A program made the position numbers and the translations under genes. This document shows, piece after piece, positions 56,331 through 64,000 of a DNA stretch of 64,000 nt. The DNA is from Aquila chrysaetos chrysaetos (taxonomy: Eukaryota; Chordata; Aves; Accipitriformes; Accipitridae): assembly GCF_900496995.4 (NCBI RefSeq), contig NC_044014.1, positions 22,776,234-22,840,233 on the forward strand. Direction: 5' to 3'. Position 1 is the stretch's first letter. The number at the start of each line of letters is the position of its first letter. The notes below the pieces were generated by a model that made no database searches, was not told where the DNA came from, and saw nothing but the letters and a program-made list of their open reading frames with translations.

Positions 56331-59300
56331 AGGCGGTGAGCTCCTCCAGCAAGCGTGACCCAAAGGGCGCTGTCTCAGCACAGGGGCGAGGCAGGAGGTA
56401 CAGCGCCAGGTAACACCCAGGCACAGAAGACCTCGCTCGGTCCCCTCTTCTTCCTCGGGCGAAGAGGGTTAACGCGGGCTCAGCCTTCCCTCCTGAGGAC
56501 AAGGCTCGGTTCGTGCCCATGTTGACTGATCTCGCGCTCTCGCTAAATGGCAAGACCTTGGCTCCCTCACACCCTGCAAGCCCCTGCCCACACACCCCGT
56601 TCTGACCTGGTTAGCCTGACCTCTCCTTTCCCAGACACTTTCTACAAATAGCTCAACTAGGAATTAAGTTTAGCAGCCACCCACCAACCCTACTGCCCAG
56701 AGCAGTTTTCAATTTTCTTATGTGGAAAACTTGAGAAGAGGAAGCGTAACTTCCCCTGGCAGAGCAGCCAGGCTACAGCAAGGCCACGGCAACCCCATTT
56801 CCCTATCGGTAACTCAGCAGTAACCCACCCTCCCCCCGCAGGGCTGCTTGCAGGCATGTGTTTACAGGTCCCAAAACATCCGGTGTAGCCAAAGGGTGTG
56901 TGCAGCCCTTGGCACCGGAGCGACTGGTGCTTGTGAAGCCTGCACCTTCCTGCTGCCTTCTGCAGAGAGGAGCGGCCCGGGAACAGCACCTGCCCTGGCC
57001 TGCGTGGGAGAGGAGCTCCAGCTGCCCACCACCTCACCCGGGCCGGGGTGCAGGTTATGCAACTGGAGGAGGAGTATTGCATACTGGGACTTGTAGTCTC
57101 GGGGGATCTCATCTTCCTACATGTTGAATCGCACTCCAGGCAGCCTCCTCGCAGGCCCAGGGTCTCTCCTTGCTGTTCAGCACATCAGTTCCCCGACCTT
57201 TTGCTGCAGGAGTTGCACTCCAGAACTTTGCTCCCGAGCAAGTTGCGCTCCCAAAGCTGTCTCCTACATTTCTGTCTGCCGGCGGACAACGGGCCTGGCC
57301 CTCCCTCTCCCGGCAGCCCCCTCGGCCACACGGCAGACGGCGGTGGGGTGCGGTGGGCACCGGGCCAGCGTGCAGCTGCTGCTGCCTCCAGCAGCCTTGG
57401 CAGGGCTCAGATTGCTCCCGGGCCACGGGGCGAGCAGTACAAACCCCGCTGGGCTGCCTTCCGCACAGGTGGAGCGAAGGAACAGGGCACCGTGGTTTCA
57501 GGCTACTTCAGGCTCCGTAACAGGCACAGATTTTTCCAGAGGAGTTCAACGGCTAGCATTTCTAGGAGCGAGGGTAACTTCTAAAAAAGCCAGCTCACTA
57601 GTGGAAGATACTTCGTGGAAATCTTTCCTACAGACCAGGTCTTCTGAGTATGCTCATATTCAATTTAACAATTGAATCTAAAGCATCAATGCTTCAGTTT
57701 CACAAGTTTCAGTGCCAAATTTATGTTTTACAGCCAGGGCTTATCTTTCCATAGGCCTTTCTCCCACTAGGAAGCTTCACACCAATAAGGAAAACACCAG
57801 CTCCACAGTAACACGTCCTACTGACACACGCTAAACCCCAATACTTATTTCTATTCTGTTTCAGCAGTGGAAGTTCCTGATGTAAATGTGAACACAAGAG
57901 GTACGTAAATCCAAACTACGGTGATGTCTGTCCAGCCTCCTCTGGAAAACAGTGAGTCAGACCTGTAAAAATGAGAAAGAAGTCCAAGACTAGAAAAAGT
58001 ATATGTTGGGACAAACCTGAAAGCTAGTGTTGTGAACACCGCTCCTCACCAAAAGCTGCTGGTAGCATGACTATCTTATGTAATTTAAGTTACAAATATA
58101 GAGTTCAAGAGACTTATTGATAAAAATATGTATTACAGCACATGCTACCTGTCAGTTGATGCTGATCTCCTTTCGGTTCAAACACTTCCCCTGTTATTTT
58201 TTCTCTGTAACACATGAAACCTCGTTATTGCAAAATCCAAACAACATTCAAAGACATTTTTTCTGGTTTTCTAGTCCATTCCTATTTACAGTCTAGTGAA
58301 AACTGTTTAAAGTGCCATTCTGTCTGTCTTTCCAGCTGACATTCTTTCCATTCCAGTCCTGCTTCCTGCAGTTTCCTGGGGTGGCTTTTGCTTTGCACTG
58401 CAATTGTCTGAATTAAGATGTAATACTCTCAGTAGAAACTGGGTTTGCAAACCCAGTTTAAAATACAGCATCCCCCAAACAACTATCTGAAGGCAGCAGG
58501 AAAAACTGGGCTTTGCTATTAGCTGACACCACTCCAAGAAGCCAAAGGACTGTCCGGGGATCAGAGGGCAGTCGTGCTGACATCAAGGCACTTGACAATT
58601 GAGCAATGGTTTACGAAGAGTTAATCATCTAAAGGTTTCAGTGAGCATTTTGGAAACAGCTCAGAAAAACAGAGCTGTAAATAGAAGTGAAGGCTCGGAA
58701 ATACAAGACAGAGAGGCAGGCTGGATACACAAGGGCCATGGGCAGCACAAGGATTCAAATATGTGAATGAAAACATCCAAGGGCTGGAAGGACACAATCT
58801 GGAAGCAGTGGAGGGTGAGGAAAAGGCTGCAGCAGTGAAAATATTCCAGGAATGGTGGAAATGGGGTAAGGGAACCAGGATTCATTAGCGGGACTTTCCT
58901 AGTATGTACATTACTCTTCCATTATGCAATATTTAGACCTTTGCTCAACCCCTTATCAAGCCTGCAGGAGTCTCTTGGAATCCTTGCGATAGAGAAGGCA
59001 TTGGTACCTCATGCAGCTCTAAGGACACTGTGGCACTGCGTGGATCTTGCCGCAAGACAAAGTAGAAAATATCAGGAGGGAAGTATGTGCGGTTATCCTT
59101 ACCTGTGATAAGCATTAGCCCTGGAATAGCCCAGGATCTCTCATGCCCTCTCCAAGTCCAAGTCATGTCAGTGGAAATGAGGATTTCTTCCTCATCAGAC
59201 AGAAAATGCTCCTTTCTCCAAAGTCAGCCAGTTTGTGACCGAGGTCTGTGTTCTGGCTGCGTGCCGAGATGCCACAGGGCACCTGCTCCTCAGCCCTAGT

Positions 59301-59683
59301 CTCTGCCCTCAGTCCTAGTGGTGCATGAGCACACACCAACGTAACATCAGACATTTTACAGCCAACACTAAACTGTTGCCAGAAGCAAGAGCAATCTAGC
59401 TGTTACTGCTCCACTCTGCCCATGATGGGAACCATTTCTGCTTAGCACCTCAATGGCCAACCTCCACTGCAGCCCCCCTACAAGCTGACCACTTGTTAGG
59501 GCAAGTCCCTCCGTGCTCCCCACAGACAGAGCACACTGTTGGAGGATCCTGGTATATAGAGCCAGGGGGCTGGCAGCCAGGCACAGCACCTTGACAACTA
59601 AACTTCTCTCTTCCCAAAGCTCTGAGCCACAGAACTGCGACAGAAAAGGAATGCAACACTGGAGCATTAATTTACAGGATGTA
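56331..59683. other. intergenic stretch between the TMEM150A-like gene and GBF1
   Basis: No recognisable gene was found. The left part is moderately GC-rich and holds a ZNF143-type motif at 57079; from about 57.6 kb rightward it is AT-richer and unremarkable. A 73-codon minus-strand open frame at 58945-59166 has coding-like composition but no recognised relative. Confidence 0.6.
57079..57097 (+). promoter_or_regulatory. ZNF143/THAP11 (SBS-type) promoter motif
   Basis: GCATACTGGGACTTGTAGT fits the 19-bp promoter consensus ACTACAANTCCCAGNATGC read in reverse at every fixed position. The motif is strongly promoter-associated in vertebrates. The nearest recognised gene start is the TMEM150A-like gene, about 1.4 kb away on the minus strand. 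Confidence 0.7.
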
Positions 59684-59689
59684 TTTATT
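59684..59689 (-). terminator. GBF1: GBF1 poly(A) signal AATAAA
   Basis: TTTATT on the given strand reads AATAAA on the minus strand, about 1.36 kb downstream of the GBF1 stop codon. A TGTA-rich stretch lies nearby. Confidence 0.65.
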
Positions 59690-61048
59690 ACACTGTAAAA
59701 AGTCCATTGGATTTGTAGCCATTTACTCTGTATGTACACTGGTTGTACTCCAACCCCAACCGTAGGTTCCTCTCAGTACAGTATACACTGGGTTGGAGTC
59801 CCACCCATGTCCCTCCCAGTCACCAGTGGGATTTCCAAGATTGATATTACTGAGAATTTAGCCAACTAATTGAGAGAGGAGGAAGAACGGAGATGCAGCA
59901 CTTGCCAGGCAGCCAGCTCTGTTCTGGGCATGAGGGGGTGGAAGAGCGGGACATCCTCGCTGCAAGGCAGAAGCACAAGAATGACTACCAGGGCCTCAGC
60001 TGCAGGGGCATTCTAGGTGGAGAAGGAGGTGGGCTCCCACAACTAGAAGATGCAGAAGGGTGCAATCTCTGCAGAGCTTCCAAGACAAAGCACAGCAGAC
60101 TTGCTGGGCATCTGTCAGCAGGTAGCACAGATCCCCACATCTTCTCTGGCTGAAGAGGATGTTCTCCTAAGGAATGGGGCTGGACACAAAAAGGCCAATG
60201 TAGCGAGTGGTGGACAACACAGCACTGCTGTGCACCCTGGGGGAGTGGCTCCCCAAGCACTGTTTGAGAGATGGCCATGGTGCTCTGCTCTCAGCTCACG
60301 GGACTCTGCATTTCCTTCTTATCTGCTCAACTAGGCAGAGCCTTCTGAATTTGCTTCCTCCAACCAGAAAGCCTGATTACATTTACAGGAGGAGGAAGGA
60401 AAGCAGTGCTGCCCCTACCACGCTCCCCATCTGGCATGGGGATTGCTGTGATCCATGTTGCAGAAGGAAAGCACATGGCTACAGCAGACAAGAAGCCCTA
60501 CATAGCAAGCTGGGAGCTGCACTGTAAGCAATCCACATTTCTACACAGAATTCTCAACCTGCTGATCCCAGGCATGCCCAGAGCCCAAACAAAGCAGTGC
60601 GACCAGAAGCATGGACAGGAAAAGCTAGGGAATGGCTGGGGAATTGGCCAGGGACTGGACTGAATAATCTGAGAGGCAGTCCTGTACTGCAGCCCCTCTC
60701 TGGTGCGACTTCTGAGTCTTCCCTCTTCACCAGATGAACTGGTGGTAGCTTGGTCCCAGGCTGCTGGGTGTGGACATTGCCTGGCCCCGAGACTGTGAAG
60801 GCAGGAAGGAGACTGGTCAGTGGAACTGGGCACCCCTCCAAGACGACAGGGATTTCTAGGCAGATTTCTAGGTGGTTGCCACAAGAAGGGAGCAGAACGT
60901 GATGTGCTCCAAGGGAATTGTGGCAGCAGCCCTTCTGCTCAGGTTAGCATCATCTTCTAAAACAAACATGCCCACTACCAGAGAACATTTGGCCAGCATC
61001 CTCCACCCACAAAACTTCCTCAGCAGACAGTTCTCAGACACCCTCAAA
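59690..61048 (-). other. GBF1: GBF1 3' untranslated region
   Basis: Non-coding sequence between the stop codon at 61049-61051 and the AATAAA at 59684. No conserved reading frame was seen. Confidence 0.65.
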
Positions 61049-63743
61049 CTAATTGACTTCAGAGGCTGTCATGGGGTCAGTGGGCCGTGGAGTGGCTAAG
61101 AGGGGAACAGGAGAGGTGGCTTCAATTAGGGCTGGGTTGAGAATGATTGGCAGAGTCATAGGTGGCACCCCAACCTGCAGGGGAGATGCAAGAGGCTGCA
61201 GGATGAGTGGTGGCTGTGCTGTCGTAGGAGGTATGTCTGTAACGGGGCTTGTCTTTGTTGGAGCTGATGCTGGGAAAGAAGGAGAGGCAGAGGTGCTGAT
61301 GGTGGGTGAGGCAGGTGCAGTGGCTCTCTCAGACTCTGCAAAAAGCAAGAGAAAAAATAGATCCTTATACAGGCCCTTACAAAGTCACCTTTCAGCTCAA
61401 AGCTAAGCAGGGCTGAAGATCAGCTCAGGGGCCTTTTCAGACTTGCCCCTTCCACATACCTTCATACGAGGCCCTGAGGAGCAGGGGCCAATCACAGGCA
61501 TTCTCCCCCAACCTCTGCCCACCCCAATAACCTTAGCAAGAAGGCCACAACCTATCCATTTGGAAGCACAACAATTCCACAACACCAGAGGCCTGGTCAC
61601 TGTAGATCACGCTAAACCAAGGAAAAGCAGATCCACACCACTGTGCTGGGAAGATGATTCCAGAAAGAAGAAAACGGGACTCACCACTGGCACCCAGTTC
61701 ACAAGGCTTCTCCAAAGGAGCCAGGTGCGTGGCTGGTCTCACATCCCCCACAGAGGAAGGGGGCAGAGCAGACACTATTGATTTCTGATGCTGCTGCTCC
61801 ATTGGTATGCTGGGGACAGGATCTAGGAAAACAAAACAAGCAGTGAGCCCACACATCAGTTTGCTCAATCCTTTTGCCCACCTTCAGTTTGCCCTTCTTG
61901 TGCCAAGCTCCCACAGCCTCCTGCACCTATCATTTCATCAGCATCCAGGCACTGTGGCAGCTGGGTACTGGACAAGGTGCAAGCCCTGGGTCCAAGACCT
62001 GTTGTTTTAAGGTTTCTGAACCCCTCATACCTTGGATGATGGTCTGTTTGAAGAGCTCATCCCGCAGTCTAGGTAAGAAACAGTCAATCCGCTCCCAGGT
62101 GATCTCCCAGAGATCTGAGTATCCTGTCCGTGAGTCAGCACTGTGGAATATCCCAGCCGTATCCATTACAAGCAGCATGTTCTTCAGAGACTCTGGAATG
62201 GCCTCCAGCTGTAATCAGAGATACTCCTCAGGACACAGAGAATGGACATACAGCAATGAACAAAAGCTCACAACTGATGGGCTGCCTTGGAAACAGGCCA
62301 AGGGGAGACACCATGGAACGAAATGGTTTTGGAATGATTAAAAGGCTAAAAAAACCCAAAACCAAACCACCTTTCAAGTTTAGAAGGTTAAAACCAATGA
62401 ATGATAGTTCAAAGCACTGCAGTATCACTTTCAGCACCTTACCAGTAAGTCACTGGAGCCAGCATGCATATATTTGTCCATAAAGTCCAGGATTGTCAGC
62501 CACAGGGCAGCAAAGGTGGTCAGTGAGAGCAGCGGGGAGAGATGCTGTAGGAACACCTAGGAAAAAAACCACAACTACGTCAACATGTAGTATCAGGGCT
62601 GATGCTCATAGCTTGACAAGCCAGTTTTGCAAATCTGGAATTCCCCCTCCTTGTGGCAGGCTAGGGGCATGCACAGGCCCAGCCTGAGGACACCAGAAGC
62701 CTCCACTCTTCTGAGCTGCACATGTAGAGGAGTGGATCTTGTCTCCTTTGCATTAGGCCACGGCAGTCTGCATCACCATGTCTTCCAGCCCTTCCACACT
62801 CTCTGCCTTAGGTCAGTACTATCAGCTTGTGACATGCATCATTTCACCATTAGAACAGACTGTCTTCAACTAATGTCAGGTGAAACACTTCTCTCTCCAT
62901 CCTTCATAAAGTCACAAAGTCCTTCCTGACAACTTTTCTGAAGGCCAGGATCATGGAGGCAGTTCTGGAAAGAACACATGTGCCAATAGCAGAAGGTGGT
63001 GGAGAAGCCCAGCACTAAAGACAGTCAAACTAGCAAACTGACACCTATCCAGATCAGAGATGCTGAGAAGCTAATACAGCAAACAGTTTGGTTTTCTTGA
63101 GGCACATGGTTTCCCCTGAGCTTTCAGGCAGCAGAATCATGCTTACCTTGGAGAGTAGTGTTGAGGCTCTCATCCTAGTTTCTTCCATCCCACCAACGTC
63201 AGCTGGGCTGATGTTCTCAAGTAGCTTGGTTAGTAGAGGAAACAGCACCTGTTGGATCAGACACACTGATATTTCAGAGCTGAAAAATGACTGATGAGTT
63301 TTGCACAGACAGCCTTGCAGGAAGGAGATGGCTTTTGGGACTGGTGGCTTCCCCACTCTCTCCCCCAGAGAGCATGGGAGAAGCAATAGGAAGTAGAAAT
63401 GAGTGAATTCATTTCAATTAGGTTCTGTCAGAAGCCTAAACAGAGAGGAACTTTTCACAGGATCAGAGTAGGGAATGCCTTGTCTGTGGGGGTGAACAAG
63501 CTGCTCAAGAAGATGGTGCTGAAATAGGACACCATTCTGCCACTCCCGCACAAACTTTGCTTTTCATGACAATGCTGTCCTGCCTACATGCCCAGCGCAG
63601 CCAGGAGGTTACCTTGTTGAAGCAGGACTCCCATTCCAGGGCATCCAGGGCCTGCAGGTCATGTACCAGGAGAGCCCGCTGCAAGTAAGTGAGTGCCTGC
63701 ATCCGTACCTGCCGTCGGGCATCACAGCACAGCCAGGCAATAC
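61049..63743 (-). CDS. GBF1: GBF1, Golgi ARF1 exchange factor, C-terminal end (5' partial)
   Basis: Large brefeldin-A-resistant ARF1 guanine-nucleotide exchange factor of the cis-Golgi and ERGIC; only the C-terminal part is in the window. Exons (minus strand): 61049-61335 (TAG), 61685-61822, 62031-62208, 62443-62556, 63147-63248, 63613-63743, with GT/AG introns and continuous phase, giving 315 residues plus a leading partial codon. The helical C-terminal repeat region reads RMQALTYLQRALLVHDLQ, LLTKLLENISPADVGGMEET, LSLTTFAALWLTILDFMDKY, MLLVMDTAGIFHSADSRTGY and SDLWEITWERIDCFLPRLRD, matching GBF1 closely. The last exons encode a proline/threonine/serine-rich tail (SPSFPASAPTKTSP; end PTDPMTASEVN). 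The Sec7 domain lies beyond the right edge. Orientation and order relative to NFKB2 match human 10q24. Confidence 0.96.
62557..63146 (-). other. GBF1: GBF1 intron
   Basis: 590 bp between phase-0 junctions (TCCAAG|GTAAGC at 63147; TTTCCTAG before 62556). Nothing else was recognised; the neighbouring introns 61336-61684, 61823-62030, 62209-62442 and 63249-63612 are also plain. Confidence 0.85.
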
Positions 63744-64000
63744 CTGCAAGAGAGGGATTCAGGGCAAAGCCCACAGAGAAACTGTCACATCCCTACTTCC
63801 CTAGTCTAGGATGAAAAGTCTAATAAAGATCAAACACTCCCTGGGGGAAAAAAAAAAAAGGGAAAAAAAAGAAAAAGGATTATACTTGTTCCAGGCCACA
63901 GACTGGGAATCTACTATCAGGTCCAGAAGCAAGCTGGCAGCTAACTCATGCTAAAGATACCTTTCCAGATCTGATCCAAGTTATTTTTCAATTACAGCAG
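63744..64000 (-). other. GBF1: GBF1 intron running off the right edge
   Basis: The acceptor CTCTCTTGCAG precedes the exon starting at 63743, which needs one base from an exon outside the window. The stretch contains a short poly-A patch near 63.85 kb and no exon. Confidence 0.8.

Noticed and set aside
55229-56381. two minus-strand open frames of 366 and 368 codons overlapping the TMEM150A-like TM1 exon
   Set aside because: Both read the TM1 exon in the wrong frame and are proline/arginine/glycine-rich island shadows.

Overview
The window is nuclear DNA from a vertebrate, most likely a bird (possibly another sauropsid). The evidence is multi-exon genes with GT/AG introns, several CpG islands, few interspersed repeats and one probable CR1 LINE tail. 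The gene order PSD > < NFKB2 < GBF1 matches the human 10q24.32 block (GBF1-NFKB2-PSD) read in reverse. No prokaryotic, viral or CRISPR features were seen.

Layout. From 1 to about 33.7 kb on the + strand lies PSD (EFA6A, an ARF6 exchange factor). It enters the window already inside the gene. Thirteen coding exons between 4321 and 32066 encode the end of the N-terminal region, the Sec7 domain, the PH domain and the coiled-coil tail. A CpG island at about 21.1-22.5 kb, inside a 9.8-kb intron, carries an in-phase alternative first exon (21671-21868). It would give a short isoform lacking the complete Sec7 domain. From 33.9 to 40.9 kb on the - strand lies NFKB2 (p100/p52), complete in 22 coding exons (911 codons plus stop). 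Its 5' non-coding region reaches up to about 45.5 kb, has two CpG islands, and each island carries a perfect kappa-B site. PSD and NFKB2 converge tail to tail with about 200 bp between candidate poly(A) signals.

From 45.8 to 55.7 kb on the - strand lies a TMEM150A-like six-pass membrane protein gene in seven recognisable coding exons. As far as I recall, human has no gene between NFKB2 and GBF1, so this is the most unusual gene in the window; its start codon is unresolved. From 56.3 to 59.7 kb I see no recognisable gene, but there is a perfect 19-bp ZNF143/THAP11-type promoter motif. From 59.7 to 64.0 kb on the - strand lies the 3' end of GBF1: 3'UTR and the last six visible coding exons, continuing beyond the right edge.

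The genes do not form one pathway. PSD (ARF6) and GBF1 (ARF1) both encode Sec7-type ARF exchange factors. NFKB2 is the NIK/IKK-alpha-controlled non-canonical NF-kappaB subunit. TMEM150A relatives work with the plasma-membrane PI4-kinase complex. Exon boundaries were placed by hand from splice consensus, reading-phase continuity and similarity to known family members; every junction listed keeps the frame.
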